Shown here piece after piece: positions 1-9,262 of a stretch of DNA of 64,000 nucleotides; the stretch's first letter is position 1, and the number at the start of each line of letters is the position of its first letter. This stretch comes from Xylophilus sp042867185 (lineage in GTDB: Bacteria > Pseudomonadota > Gammaproteobacteria > Burkholderiales > Burkholderiaceae_C), in the NCBI GenBank assembly GCA_042867185.1, contig JBHZQV010000015.1, positions 45,017 through 109,016 of the forward strand. Reading direction: 5' to 3'. The position numbers were made by a program, and so were the translations under genes. The notes below the pieces were generated by a model that searched no databases, had not been told where the DNA came from, and saw nothing but the letters and a program-made list of their open reading frames with translations.

Positions 1-2
1 AC

Positions 3-1406
3 AGCGTGCAGTTCGCCCGGTCGGGGCAGGGCACCATCGGCACCATCTCGCGTGCGGTGAGCCTGGTCGGCTTCAACACGGTCCGCAACCTGGCCCTCAG
101 CCTGGTGCTGCTCGACCAGATGCAGGACAAGACGCACGCCCAGCAGATGAAGGAAGAGTTCGTGCGGGCGCTGGTGGCCGGTGCGGTGGCCGGCGAGCTC
201 TCGCCCGATCCGCGCGAGAGCGAGGCGGCATTCCTCTGCGCCGTGTTCCAGCGCCTGGGCCGGATGCTGGTCTGCTTCTACTTCCAGGAAGAGGCCGACG
301 AGATCCGGCGGCTGCTGTCGATCCCCGATGCGCCCACCGGCGAAGAGGCCGAGCAGGCCGTCTCGGCCCAGGTGCTGGGCCTGGGCTACGAAGACCTGGC
401 CGTGGGCGTCGCCAGGGCCTGGGCCCTGCCCGACACCCTGCAGCGCGGCATGCGCCGGCCCACCGGCCAGATGCCGGCCCGCGCGCTGGAAGACCCGGCC
501 GAGCGGCTGCGCTGGGTCGCGGCCCTGGCCGGCGACGTGGCCGCGGTGGCGGTGGCCGCCGACCCTGCCACCCTGCCCGACCGGCTGCGCGAGGTGGCCC
601 GGCGCCATGCGGGCCTGGCCAAGGGCGGCGCCGAGGCGCTGGCCCGCGCGGCGGCCGAGGCACGGCGCCGCACCTCCCAGCTGACCCAGGCGATGGAGCT
701 GCGGCTGGAGGCGGGTTCCGCCACCGCGATCTGGCTGCAGCCCGAGCCGACGCCCGCGGAAGCGCCGGCACCGGCCGAGCCGCTCACCGTGGAGCAGCTG
801 CGCGGCAGCTACGCCCAGGCCCGCGCCGAGCGCGCCGCCGGCACCGCACCCGCTGCGGCCCCGGCTGTCGCGGCGCCACCGCCGGTGCGGTCCTCCGCCG
901 AGATGCTGTCCGCGGGCGTGCAGGAGATCGTCGACGCGATGGCCGGCAGCGGCATGCGGCTCGACGACATCGTGCGGATGGTGATGGCCACGATGCTGCG
1001 CGGCCTGGGCTTTCGCTGCGTGGTCTTCTGCCTGCGCGACAACCAGGCCAACGTGCTGCAGGGCCGCTTCGGCCTGGGCGAGGGCCAGGCCGCCGCGGTG
1101 CGCGCGCTGCGGGTGCCGCTGGGCACCCAGGGCGATCTGTTCTCGGCCGTCTGCCTGCGCGGCGGCGACCTGCTGGTGGCCGACACCACCTCGCCGCGCG
1201 AACTGGAGCGCCTGCCGGCCTGGTACCGGCAGCACTTCGACGCCGGCGCCTTCGTGCTGCTGCCGCTGATGCGCCACGACAAGCCTTTCGCACTGCTGTA
1301 CGCCGACCATGCGCAGCCGGGCGGCATCGTCCTGGACGAGCGGGGCTTCGCGCTGCTGCGCACCCTGCGCAACCAGGCGGTGATGGCCTTCCGGCAGGCC
1401 GGCTGA
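3..1406 (+). CDS. HDOD-GAF signalling protein, 5' end cut by window
   Basis: The reading frame is open from the first bases, so the gene starts upstream and only its last ~467 residues are present. The first ~200 residues are a HDOD domain (family-typical segment GFNTVRNLALSLVLL near the start), the non-catalytic relative of HD phosphohydrolases used in signalling. Residues ~230-290 are an Ala/Pro-rich linker. Residues ~300-466 look like a GAF sensory domain (alternating hydrophobic strands, LLPLMRHDKPFALLYAD near the end). In Burkholderiales such proteins often carry an N-terminal Ser/Thr kinase or regulatory domain; that part cannot be seen. The stop lies 38 bases before the preferred rodA start. 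The ligand and partner are unknown. Confidence 0.8.
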   Translation, partial: SVQFARSGQGTIGTISRAVSLVGFNTVRNLALSLVLLDQMQDKTHAQQMKEEFVRALVAGAVAGELSPDPRESEAAFLCAVFQRLGRMLVCFYFQEEADEIRRLLSIPDAPTGEEAEQAVSAQVLGLGYEDLAVGVARAWALPDTLQRGMRRPTGQMPARALEDPAERLRWVAALAGDVAAVAVAADPATLPDRLREVARRHAGLAKGGAEALARAAAEARRRTSQLTQAMELRLEAGSATAIWLQPEPTPAEAPAPAEPLTVEQLRGSYAQARAERAAGTAPAAAPAVAAPPPVRSSAEMLSAGVQEIVDAMAGSGMRLDDIVRMVMATMLRGLGFRCVVFCLRDNQANVLQGRFGLGEGQAAAVRALRVPLGTQGDLFSAVCLRGGDLLVADTTSPRELERLPAWYRQHFDAGAFVLLPLMRHDKPFALLYADHAQPGGIVLDERGFALLRTLRNQAVMAFRQAG

Positions 1407-1444
1407 TGGCGGCGGTGCCGATCGGCGGGCGGGATAATCGCCGG

Positions 1445-2599
1445 ATGTCCGCCGTCTTCGACAAGCCCTCCTGGGGCAAACGCCTGCTCCCGCTGTTCCT
1501 GGGCTTCGACTGGTGGCTGGCGCTGGCGGTGGCGCTGCTCTGCGGCGCCGGCCTGGTGACGATGTATTCGTCGGGCTTCGACCACGGCACCCGCTTCCTC
1601 GACCACGGCCGCAACATGCTGCTGGCCGGCGGGATCATGTTCGTGGTGGCGCAGGTGTCGCCGCAGCGGCTGATGTCGCTGGCCCTGCCGCTCTACGCGC
1701 TGGGCGTGGCGCTGCTGGTGGCGGTAGCGATGTTCGGCATCACCAAGAAGGGCGCCACCCGCTGGATCAACCTGGGCATCGTGATCCAGCCGAGCGAGAT
1801 CCTGAAGATCGCGATGCCGCTGATGCTGGCCTGGTGGTTCCAGAAGCGCGAGGGCCAGCTGCGGCCGCTCGACTTCCTGGCGGCCGGCCTGCTGCTGGCG
1901 GTGCCGATCGGCCTGATCATGAAGCAGCCCGACCTGGGCACCTCGCTGCTGGTGCTGGCGGCGGGCCTCTCGGTGATCTTCTTCGCCGGCCTGTCGTGGA
2001 AGCTGATCCTGCCGCCGGTGCTGGTGGCGGCGGTGGCCATCCTGCTGATCGTCTGGTACGAGCCGCAGCTCTGCGCCCAGGGCGTGCGCTGGTCGGTGCT
2101 GCACGACTACCAGCAGCAGCGCATCTGCACCCTGCTCGACCCCACCAAGGACCCGCTGGGCAAGGGTTTCCACATCATCCAGGGGATGATCGCGATCGGC
2201 TCGGGCGGCGTCTGGGGCAAGGGCTTCATGGCCGGCACCCAGACCCACCTGGAGTTCATCCCCGAGCGCACCACCGACTTCATCTTCGCCGCCTTCTCGG
2301 AAGAGTTCGGCCTGCTCGGCAACGGCCTGCTGATGGCCGGCTTCGTGTTCCTGATCTTCCGCGGCCTGGTGATCGCGGCGCAGGCGCCGACGCTCTTCTC
2401 GCGCCTGCTGGCCGGCGCGATGACGATGATCTTCTTCACCTACGCCTTCGTGAACATGGGCATGGTGAGCGGCATCCTGCCGGTGGTGGGCGTGCCGCTG
2501 CCCTTCATCAGCTACGGCGGCACCGCGATGGTGACGCTGGGCATGGGCCTGGGCATCCTGATGTCGATCGCGCGGGCCCGGCGCCTGATCCAGACCTGA
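1445..2599 (+). CDS. rodA: RodA, SEDS peptidoglycan glycosyltransferase
   Basis: SEDS-family polymerase that, with PBP2, builds lateral-wall peptidoglycan in the elongasome at the inner membrane. The 384-residue product has about ten hydrophobic segments and the signature stretch HLEFIPERTTDFIFA with Asp278, the conserved SEDS aspartate, followed by SEEFG; the C-terminal PFISYGGTAM is also diagnostic. An in-frame ATG at 1406 overlaps the upstream stop, but the ATG at 1445 gives the usual RodA length and sits just behind a local GATAATCGCCGG stretch, so it is preferred. The stop overlaps the next start (TGATG), suggesting translational coupling to the MFS gene. No mreBCD or mrdA lies in the window; they probably sit upstream, beyond the HDOD gene. 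Confidence 0.93.
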   Translation: MSAVFDKPSWGKRLLPLFLGFDWWLALAVALLCGAGLVTMYSSGFDHGTRFLDHGRNMLLAGGIMFVVAQVSPQRLMSLALPLYALGVALLVAVAMFGITKKGATRWINLGIVIQPSEILKIAMPLMLAWWFQKREGQLRPLDFLAAGLLLAVPIGLIMKQPDLGTSLLVLAAGLSVIFFAGLSWKLILPPVLVAAVAILLIVWYEPQLCAQGVRWSVLHDYQQQRICTLLDPTKDPLGKGFHIIQGMIAIGSGGVWGKGFMAGTQTHLEFIPERTTDFIFAAFSEEFGLLGNGLLMAGFVFLIFRGLVIAAQAPTLFSRLLAGAMTMIFFTYAFVNMGMVSGILPVVGVPLPFISYGGTAMVTLGMGLGILMSIARARRLIQT

Positions 2600-3849
2600 T
2601 GGGGCGGGCCTCCACCACCGCGGCCTCCACCGGGGCGGCCGTCGCCGCGCTCACCGGCGCGCTGGCGCTGAGCCAGTTCTTCCGCAGCTGCCTGGCGGTG
2701 ATCGCGCCCGAGCTGTCGCACGACCTGGGGCTGACGCCCGCCACCTTCGGCGTGCTGTCGTCGTCCTTCTTCATCGCCTTCGCCACCGCGCAGTTGCCGG
2801 TGGGGCTGGCCTTCGACCGCTGGGGTGTGGGCCGGCCCAGCACCGTACTGCTGGCGGTGGGCGTGGTGGGCGGCCTGGCGTTCGCCGCCGCGCCCGGCGG
2901 CCCCACCGCGATGCTGGCGCAGGCGGCGCTGGGCATGGCCTGCGCGCCGGTGTTCATGGGGCTGATCCACTATGCGTCGGAGCACCTGGGCGAGACGCGC
3001 TTCGTGCGGGTGGTGGGCATCGCCAACGCCATCGGTATGGTGGGCGCGCTGTTCGCCGCGGCGCCGCTGGGCTGGGCGGCGCACGCCTTCGGCTGGCGGC
3101 CCGCGATGGTGGTGGCGGCCGGCTGCATGGCGGCGGCCTGCTGGGCGGTGCGCCGCCATGTCCGGGACCAGGGCCATGCCGACGCGCGGGCCGAATCGCC
3201 GGCCACCATGCTGCGCGCATCCCTGGCGCTGCTGCGGATCCGGCCGCTCTGGACGCTGATCCCGCTCTGCCTGGCGCTGGCCGCCGGCACCAGTTTTCGC
3301 AACGCCTGGGGCGGGCCGTACCTGGCGGGCGTGTTCGGCCTCGACACGGTGGCCCGCGGATGGGCCATCACCCTGATCAGCGTGGTGGCGATCGGCACCG
3401 CCTTCCTGCTGCCGGTGCTGGTACGGCGCGGCTCGCAGAAACGCACGGTGCAGGGCTGGACGCTGATGTCGCTGGCGATGGCGCTGCTGCTGGCCGCGGC
3501 GCCCGGGTTCGCGCTGCCGGTCGACCTGGCGCTGCTGGCGCTGATGTGCACCGTCGGCATGCTGCACCCGATCGTGATGGCCCACGGCCGCGGCATGCTG
3601 CCGCCGTCGATGCGTGGCCGCGGGCTGGGCATCCTCAACACCTTCGTGTTCCTGGGCTCGGCCCTCGCCTCGGCCGGCTTCGGCTGGATCGCCGAGGCCG
3701 GGCAGCGCCAGGGCCTGGCGCCGGCCACCACCTTCGGCTGGATCTTCGGCACGGCCGCGTCGCTGCTGGTCTGCGGCGCGCTGCCCTACGCCTTCAGTCC
3801 GGCACGGCCATCGCCCCCACCGCCGGCAGGCGCCGGCCCTACTGCCTAA
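2599..3849 (+). CDS. MFS transporter
   Basis: Predicted 416-residue inner-membrane major facilitator superfamily carrier with about twelve hydrophobic helices in two halves joined by a charged loop (~residues 185-205). The motif-A-like loop GLAFDRWGVGRP lies between helices 2 and 3. The ATG at 2599 overlaps the rodA stop by one base. The N-terminus (ALSQFFRSCLAVIAPELSHDLGLTP) resembles small-molecule or metabolite MFS exporters and importers, but nothing in the sequence fixes the substrate. The gene ends ten bases before tldD. The overlap with rodA suggests co-transcription rather than a shared function. Confidence 0.85.
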   Translation: MGRASTTAASTGAAVAALTGALALSQFFRSCLAVIAPELSHDLGLTPATFGVLSSSFFIAFATAQLPVGLAFDRWGVGRPSTVLLAVGVVGGLAFAAAPGGPTAMLAQAALGMACAPVFMGLIHYASEHLGETRFVRVVGIANAIGMVGALFAAAPLGWAAHAFGWRPAMVVAAGCMAAACWAVRRHVRDQGHADARAESPATMLRASLALLRIRPLWTLIPLCLALAAGTSFRNAWGGPYLAGVFGLDTVARGWAITLISVVAIGTAFLLPVLVRRGSQKRTVQGWTLMSLAMALLLAAAPGFALPVDLALLALMCTVGMLHPIVMAHGRGMLPPSMRGRGLGILNTFVFLGSALASAGFGWIAEAGQRQGLAPATTFGWIFGTAASLLVCGALPYAFSPARPSPPPPAGAGPTA

Positions 3850-3858
3850 AATCCCGGG

Positions 3859-5319
3859 ATGATCTCCCGCGAACCCACCCTCGAACGTCTCGCCATCGCC
3901 CAGCACCTTTTGCTGGAGCCCTTCGGTCTGGACGAATCCCACCTGACCCGCGCCCTGAACGAGATCAAGGCGCACAAGGTCGACGACGCGGACCTGTATT
4001 TCCAGTACACCCGCAGCGAGGGCTGGAGCCTGGAAGAGGGCATCGTGAAGACCGGCTCGTTCAGCATCGACCAGGGCGTGGGCGTGCGGGCCGTCAGCGG
4101 CGAGAAGACGGCCTTCGCCTATTCCGACGATATTTCCGAGGCATCGCTGCTGGATGCGGCGCGCACCGTGCGGTCCATTTCGGGCGTGGCCGGCACCGGA
4201 CGCGTCCGGGTAGCTCCTAAAAAGATAGCTAAGAGCCGCTCGCTCTATCCCGAGCTGGACCCGATCGCCTCGCTCGACAGCAACGCCAAGGTGGCGCTGC
4301 TGGGCCAGGTGGAGGCCCGGGCCCGCGCCAAGGACCCGCGGGTGGCGCAGGTCATGGCGGGCCTGGCGGCCGAGTACGACGTGGTGCTGGTGGCCCGTGC
4401 CGACGGCACCCTGGCCGCCGACGTGCGGCCGCTGGTGCGGCTGTCGGTGACGGTCATCGCCGAGCAGAACGGCCGCCGCGAGGTGGGCTCCGCCGGCGGC
4501 GGCGGCCGCTTCGGCCTGGCCTACTTCGACGACGCGCTCATCGGCCAGTATGTGGACGACGCGGTGCGCCAGGCGCTGGTCAACCTCGAATCGCGCCCGG
4601 CCCCGGCCGGCGAGATGACGGTGGTGCTGGGCTCGGGCTGGCCGGGCATCCTGCTGCACGAGGCCATCGGCCACGGGCTGGAGGGCGACTTCAACCGCAA
4701 GGGTTCCAGCGCCTTCACCGGCAAGATCGGCAAGCGGGTGGCGGCCAAGGGCGTGACGGTGCTCGACGACGGCACCATCGCCGACCGCCGCGGCTCGCTC
4801 AACGTCGACGACGAGGGCAACGCCAGCCAGCGCAACGTGCTGATCGAGGACGGCATCCTGCGCGGCTACATCCAGGATTCGATGAACGCGCGGCTGATGG
4901 GCGTCAAGCCCACCGGCAACGGCCGCCGCGAAAGCTACGCCCACGTGCCGATGCCGCGCATGACCAACACCTACATGCTGGGCGGCGACAAGGACCCGCA
5001 GGAGATCGTCGCCAGCATCGAGAAGGGCCTGTACGCCACCAACTTCGGCGGCGGGCAGGTCGACATCACCAGCGGCAAGTTCGTCTTCTCCGCCAGCGAG
5101 GCCTACTGGGTCGAGAACGGCAAGATCCAGTACCCGGTCAAAGGCGCCACCATCGTCGGCAGCGGCCCCGAGTCGCTCAAGAAGGTCACCCTGATCGGCA
5201 ACGACATGGCGCTCGACCCGGGCGTCGGCACCTGCGGCAAGGAAGGCCAGAGCGTTCCGGTGGGCGTGGGCCAGCCGACGCTGCGGATCGAAGGCCTGAC
5301 GGTCGGCGGCACCGCCTAG
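3859..5319 (+). CDS. tldD: TldD, metalloprotease subunit
   Basis: 486-residue TldD/PmbA-family zinc peptidase subunit, which with TldE (PmbA) degrades unfolded peptides and takes part in microcin processing and CcdA antitoxin turnover. The metal motif HEAIGH is at residues 267-272 (HExxxH), and the conserved Cys459 lies in a GTCGKEGQ segment near the C-terminus. Length and motif order are normal. The partner tldE is not adjacent. At 4212-4230 the coding sequence happens to contain a stretch resembling the short Comamonadaceae palindrome; the family length is normal there, so I treat it as coincidence. Start chosen as the first ATG, ten bases after the MFS stop. Confidence 0.95.
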   Translation: MISREPTLERLAIAQHLLLEPFGLDESHLTRALNEIKAHKVDDADLYFQYTRSEGWSLEEGIVKTGSFSIDQGVGVRAVSGEKTAFAYSDDISEASLLDAARTVRSISGVAGTGRVRVAPKKIAKSRSLYPELDPIASLDSNAKVALLGQVEARARAKDPRVAQVMAGLAAEYDVVLVARADGTLAADVRPLVRLSVTVIAEQNGRREVGSAGGGGRFGLAYFDDALIGQYVDDAVRQALVNLESRPAPAGEMTVVLGSGWPGILLHEAIGHGLEGDFNRKGSSAFTGKIGKRVAAKGVTVLDDGTIADRRGSLNVDDEGNASQRNVLIEDGILRGYIQDSMNARLMGVKPTGNGRRESYAHVPMPRMTNTYMLGGDKDPQEIVASIEKGLYATNFGGGQVDITSGKFVFSASEAYWVENGKIQYPVKGATIVGSGPESLKKVTLIGNDMALDPGVGTCGKEGQSVPVGVGQPTLRIEGLTVGGTA

Positions 5320-5350
5320 GCACGGGCTGAATGCGGATGGCACACCCCCG

Positions 5351-7147
5351 ATGCCATCCGTTCTAGCCCATCTCCCGCGGCTGACGCCGCTGCGCTACTG
5401 GGCGCTCACCCTGGCGCTGGCCCTGGGATGGTCGCTGCTGCTGGTGCTGCCGGTGCTGGTGCACAGCGGCTGGCCGGCCAACCACGACGGCACCGCGCAG
5501 GTCGCCCGCATGGCGGCCGTGCTCGACCAGTGGCGGCTCGGCCATGCGATCCCGGTGTGGTCGACCCACCTGCAGGGCGGCTACGGATCGCCCCTGCCGG
5601 CGCTCTACCACAAGACCTCGATGTATGCCTCGGCCGCGGTGCTGGGGTTCACCGGCAGCGTCAAGGCGGCGCTGGTGGTGCCGGTGCTGGGTTTCCTGGT
5701 GCTGGGGTTCGCCGGTGTCTGCCTGTGCGTGCGGCAGTGGGCCGGCGGCCGGCACGCCTGGGTCGGCTGGGCCGGCGGCGCTGCGCTGCTGGCCTCCAAC
5801 TACGCGACGACCGACTGGCTGGTGCGCGGCGCCTTCGCCGAACTGGCCGCGATGATGCTGCTGCCCTGGCTGGTGGCCTGGTGCCTGCGGCTGATCGAGA
5901 CCGGCCGCTGGTCGCGCTGGATCGGCCCGCTGCTGGCCTTGTTGGCGCTCAGCCATGCGGGCCTGGCCTACTTCGCGCTGGTGCCGTTGCTGCTGGCCGC
6001 GGGCCTGGCGCTGGCGCGCTGGCGCATGGCGGCGCGCCACTGGGTGCTGCCGGGACTGCAGAGCATCGGCGTCTGCACCGTGATGCTGCTGCCCTGGCTG
6101 CTGCCGATGATGGCGATGGGCACCTTCGCCCGGGTGGAGCGGCTGCTGGTGCCGGGCTTCATCCCGCGCAACAACCACATGCCCGCCGACCTGCTGCTGT
6201 GGGACCCGGGCTGGACCTGGGGCGCCACCTGGATGGGCGCGACGATCCAGCTCGACACGGTGCCGCTGCTGCTGGCGGTGGCGTACGGGGTGCTGGTGGT
6301 GGCGTCGGCATGGCGACGCGCACCCGGCAACACCGAAGGCACCGGTTCGCCGATGGCGGCGCTGTTCCTGGTCGGCACCCTGTCGGCGATGTTCTGGCTG
6401 CAGACCGCCTGGGCGCACCGGGTGTACGAGGAACTGCCGGGCGCCCAGTTCCTGCAGTTCAGCTGGCGGCTGCTGGCCTACCTGACGGTGGTGTCGGTCG
6501 TCTGCGCCTGCAGGGCCCTGTTGTGGATGGCCGGGCGGGGCGGGGTGGCCGGCCGGGGCTGGTCGGCGGCCGCGGGCGGGGCCGCGCTGGCGATGGTGGT
6601 GGCGACGGCGGCGCCCAAGCTGGGCAGCGACCGGCTGGCCTACGACTGGCTGTCGGCCGAGGTCCTGGAGGCCGAGCGGGGCTCGGACGACTACGCGGCC
6701 TTCGGCGAATTCCTGCCGCGGATGCACGGAGCCACCCGGTCGGACGACCTGATGGCGCCCTGGGGCGAGATGAAGGTGATCATGCGCCGGTACGACCCCG
6801 CCGCCTGCGACGCGATGCCCACCGCGCTGCTGCCGACCGAGCAGCGCACCCGCAGCTGGCACGTCCGCTGTGCCGAGGCCGACTGGACCACGCTGCCGGT
6901 GTTTCTGGCGCCCGGCATGGACATGCGGGTGCGCAGGGCCGATGCAACCGGCTGGGTGCCGGTGCCGCTGCGCCGCACCTGCGCCGACCCGCGGCTGCAG
7001 GCGCTGCTGCCGGCCGGCGACGGCGAGGCGCAGTTGCGCTTCCCGTCGTGGCGCCGGGTGGTGGCCGCAGGGCTGACCACCGAGGCCTTTCACTACGGCC
7101 GCGACTGCGCGGTGCCGGTACCGCCGGCGGAGGCGGAAACGCCCTAG
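5351..7147 (+). CDS. Large polytopic membrane protein (PTPS-related family)
   Basis: 598-residue inner-membrane protein with a first transmembrane helix at ~15-40, a periplasmic-type loop (NHDGTAQVARMAAVLDQW, ~50-65; STHLQGGYGSPLPALYHK, ~70-90), about nine further helices to residue ~430, and a soluble C-terminal domain of ~170 residues. The early loop with its Asp and GGYGSP motif matches the 6-pyruvoyl-tetrahydropterin-synthase-related membrane family (Pfam PTPS_related), whose architecture resembles GT-C glycosyltransferases. A sugar-transfer role is inference. It starts 31 bases after tldD and ends 25 bases before the convergent PAP2 gene. No sugar-metabolism genes flank it. Confidence 0.7.
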   Translation: MPSVLAHLPRLTPLRYWALTLALALGWSLLLVLPVLVHSGWPANHDGTAQVARMAAVLDQWRLGHAIPVWSTHLQGGYGSPLPALYHKTSMYASAAVLGFTGSVKAALVVPVLGFLVLGFAGVCLCVRQWAGGRHAWVGWAGGAALLASNYATTDWLVRGAFAELAAMMLLPWLVAWCLRLIETGRWSRWIGPLLALLALSHAGLAYFALVPLLLAAGLALARWRMAARHWVLPGLQSIGVCTVMLLPWLLPMMAMGTFARVERLLVPGFIPRNNHMPADLLLWDPGWTWGATWMGATIQLDTVPLLLAVAYGVLVVASAWRRAPGNTEGTGSPMAALFLVGTLSAMFWLQTAWAHRVYEELPGAQFLQFSWRLLAYLTVVSVVCACRALLWMAGRGGVAGRGWSAAAGGAALAMVVATAAPKLGSDRLAYDWLSAEVLEAERGSDDYAAFGEFLPRMHGATRSDDLMAPWGEMKVIMRRYDPAACDAMPTALLPTEQRTRSWHVRCAEADWTTLPVFLAPGMDMRVRRADATGWVPVPLRRTCADPRLQALLPAGDGEAQLRFPSWRRVVAAGLTTEAFHYGRDCAVPVPPAEAETP

Positions 7148-7172
7148 CCGGCGGCGCCGTGCATCGACGGGA

Positions 7173-9017
7173 TCAGCTGCCGAAGCGCAGCAGCACGCCG
7201 TTGTCGGTATAGGTCACGCTGGCCGGCACGGTGCCGCCGACCTGGACCGACGAGAAGGTGCCGTTGCGCAAGCCGGTGCCCAGCACGGTGATGCTCTGGC
7301 CGGCCGCGGGCTGGAAGCCGTTGGCGAAGCCGATCCGCAGCGTGCCGTCGAGCGTGGCGGCCCTTGCGCCGGTGATCGTGCCGCCGCCGTTGCTGCCCAG
7401 CACCAGGTTCAGCGTGCTGCCGGCGCGCTGGGTGAACTGGCCGCCCACCGCCAGCACCGCGTTCGGCGAGGTCTGCAGGCTGCCGCCCGACAGGTAGATA
7501 TCGCCCTTGCCCAGCGCGCTGGCCGAACCTGCGACCAGGGTGCCGCCCTGCAGCTCGGTGCCGCCGGTGTAGCTGTTGGTGCCGGCCAGCGTGAGCGTGC
7601 CCGTGCCCTGCTTGGTCAGCTTGCCGGCGCCGGCGATGTTGTTGCGCCAGGTGTCGGCCGCGTGGAAGCCGCCCCTGGACGCGTCCATCGACACGGTGAC
7701 GTCGCCGTTGAAGGCACCGTAGCCGTCGGCCGCGGCGGCCAGGTTCAGCCGGCCCCAGCCTTCGGCATCGCCCAGCACCGGGAAGCCCGAGGCCACCGCG
7801 GTGGTCTTGAGCGCGATGCGGCGCTGCGCCGCGTCCAGGTAGGGCAGCCGGGTTTCCAGCAGCACTTCGGCGCCCTTGGGTACGGTGGCGACGGCGGTGG
7901 TGGCGGCGATGGCCGGGAAGCCGTAGGTCATGCGCTGCAGGAAGGCCGCGCGGTTGGCGGCGGGATCGGCCTGTGCGTCGGTGGCGGGGGTCGCGCTGTG
8001 GGCGAAGGTGTAGAGGCTGTTGGCGTCGGTGCCGGTGCGGGCCTGCAGGTAGCCCTGCGCCTGTGCCAGGGCCGCGGCCTTGATCGCCGCGTTCGCGCTG
8101 TCGTTCAGGATCGCCGCGGCCAGCGCGGTGCCCATGATGCGGCCGCCGATCACGTCGGTCGGCGAATGCATGCCGGCGACGATGCGGTTCTGGCCGAGCT
8201 GCGACGCGCGGGTCAGCAGCTCCTGGTAGCGCTGGGGCACCGCATAGGCCAGGGCGTACGAGGCCAGGTACGCGGCGTTGGTGTGGCCGCTCGGGAAACC
8301 GCCGTCGGTGGCCGGCGTGGTGCTGATCGCGGGGCGCAGCGTGGGGATCACGATGCCGGTGTCGTTCAGCCAGCGGAACGGCCGCTGGTACTGGTAGAAG
8401 GCCTTGGCCGGATTGGTCGAGGAAAAGTTGCCGCGCAGGGTGGCGATCAGCGTCACCACGCTGCCGAGCTGCGAGGTGGCGACGCCGGCGCCGTTGCCCG
8501 CGTCGTCGTACTTGACGGTGGTGGCGTCGGCCGCCACGCCCGCGATGGTGGTGGTGGCGCCGGAGCCGGCGACGAAGGCCGGCTGCAGCGGGCCCAGGCC
8601 GCTCAGCACGCTGTAGTTCTGGTTGCGGCGGTCGTCGAGGTAGGCCGCGTCCTGGTCGGCCTGGGTGCGGGTGGCGGCGATGGCGCGGTTCTGCTGGATG
8701 TTGGCCGCCAGGATCGGCGCGCCGAGGGTGGTGGGCGTGCCGTTGTTGAAGCTGCTGCCGGCTGTCCACAAAGTCGAGAAATCCGACAGAAGGCGCAGGC
8801 TGGCGTTGGTCGCGACGGTGGTGTTGGCGGCGACGCTGGTCTGGTAGGTGTCGACGAAAGCGGTCGCCGACGGCACCGGTGCGGTGTCGACCGCGCCCAG
8901 TCCGACCGGAGCGGCGGGCACCGCGGGACCGTCGCCGCCCCCGCCACAGGCGGTCAGGGCGAAGGCGGCGGTCAGGGCCAGGGCGAGAGGATGGCGGGCG
9001 AAGTGGAAGGTGGGCAT
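7173..9017 (-). CDS. Secreted PAP2-family phosphatase/haloperoxidase with autotransporter-type beta repeats
   Basis: 614-residue exported protein. The N-terminus MPTFHFARHPLALALTAAF ends in a lipobox-like LTAC (Cys24) followed by a Gly run, so an outer- or inner-membrane lipoprotein is likely. All three PAP2/vanadium-haloperoxidase motifs are present: K205-x6-RP (KAFYQYQRP), PSGH at 242-245, and R278-x5-H284-x3-D288 (RIVAGMHSPTD). The last ~170 residues switch to autotransporter-associated beta-strand repeats (GTGTLTLAGTNSYTGG, then SALGKGDIYLSGG). No C-terminal beta-barrel follows, so this is not a classical autotransporter. An upstream in-frame ATG at 9092 exists, but the one at 9017 gives a clean signal sequence. 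The substrate is unknown; acid phosphatase activity is the usual guess. Confidence 0.8.
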   Translation of the reverse strand: MPTFHFARHPLALALTAAFALTACGGGGDGPAVPAAPVGLGAVDTAPVPSATAFVDTYQTSVAANTTVATNASLRLLSDFSTLWTAGSSFNNGTPTTLGAPILAANIQQNRAIAATRTQADQDAAYLDDRRNQNYSVLSGLGPLQPAFVAGSGATTTIAGVAADATTVKYDDAGNGAGVATSQLGSVVTLIATLRGNFSSTNPAKAFYQYQRPFRWLNDTGIVIPTLRPAISTTPATDGGFPSGHTNAAYLASYALAYAVPQRYQELLTRASQLGQNRIVAGMHSPTDVIGGRIMGTALAAAILNDSANAAIKAAALAQAQGYLQARTGTDANSLYTFAHSATPATDAQADPAANRAAFLQRMTYGFPAIAATTAVATVPKGAEVLLETRLPYLDAAQRRIALKTTAVASGFPVLGDAEGWGRLNLAAAADGYGAFNGDVTVSMDASRGGFHAADTWRNNIAGAGKLTKQGTGTLTLAGTNSYTGGTELQGGTLVAGSASALGKGDIYLSGGSLQTSPNAVLAVGGQFTQRAGSTLNLVLGSNGGGTITGARAATLDGTLRIGFANGFQPAAGQSITVLGTGLRNGTFSSVQVGGTVPASVTYTDNGVLLRFGS

Positions 9018-9190
9018 GGCGGAAAAGAGAGGGAAGGACAGGGGCACCGTCGGAGGCGATGGCGGCGCGCCCGGGCGGCGCGGCCGGCGCAATCTACGGG
9101 GGGCGTATGACGCCGCCGTGAAACGACAGGCCCGATGCAGCGACCGCCACCGCCCTGCCTCCGGCGGGTGCTGTGCTACATTCGGCCGCT

Positions 9191-9262
9191 ATGCAGACCC
9201 GCCGCCGCTTCTCGTTTTATTTTTGGTTCCGTTCACCCGGCGGATCAGAGGCGCGCGCGTAA
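9191..9262 (+). CDS. Aromatic-rich leader peptide of aroG
   Basis: A 23-codon open frame from ATG 9191 to TAA 9262 reads MQTRRRFSFYFWFRSPGGSE followed by ARA. Codons 7-13 contain four Phe, one Tyr and one Trp, an improbable aromatic cluster in such GC-rich DNA. It lies 114 bases before the DAHP synthase gene and just before an intrinsic terminator (9283-9316). This is the classical arrangement of a ribosome-stalling attenuation leader, sensing charged tRNAs for all three products of the pathway. No clear Shine-Dalgarno sequence is visible, so translation could be near-leaderless. Confidence 0.75.
   Translation: MQTRRRFSFYFWFRSPGGSEARA

Noticed and set aside
4212..4230. Palindrome-like agctcctaaaaagatagct inside tldD, similar to Comamonadaceae mini-repeats
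   Set aside because: TldD has the normal family length here, so an insertion is not needed to explain it; likely coincidence.
2512..5343. Very long minus-strand open frame over the MFS and tldD genes
   Set aside because: His/Arg/Gln/Gly-rich composition without any domain; it is the shadow of strongly supported plus-strand genes in GC-rich DNA.
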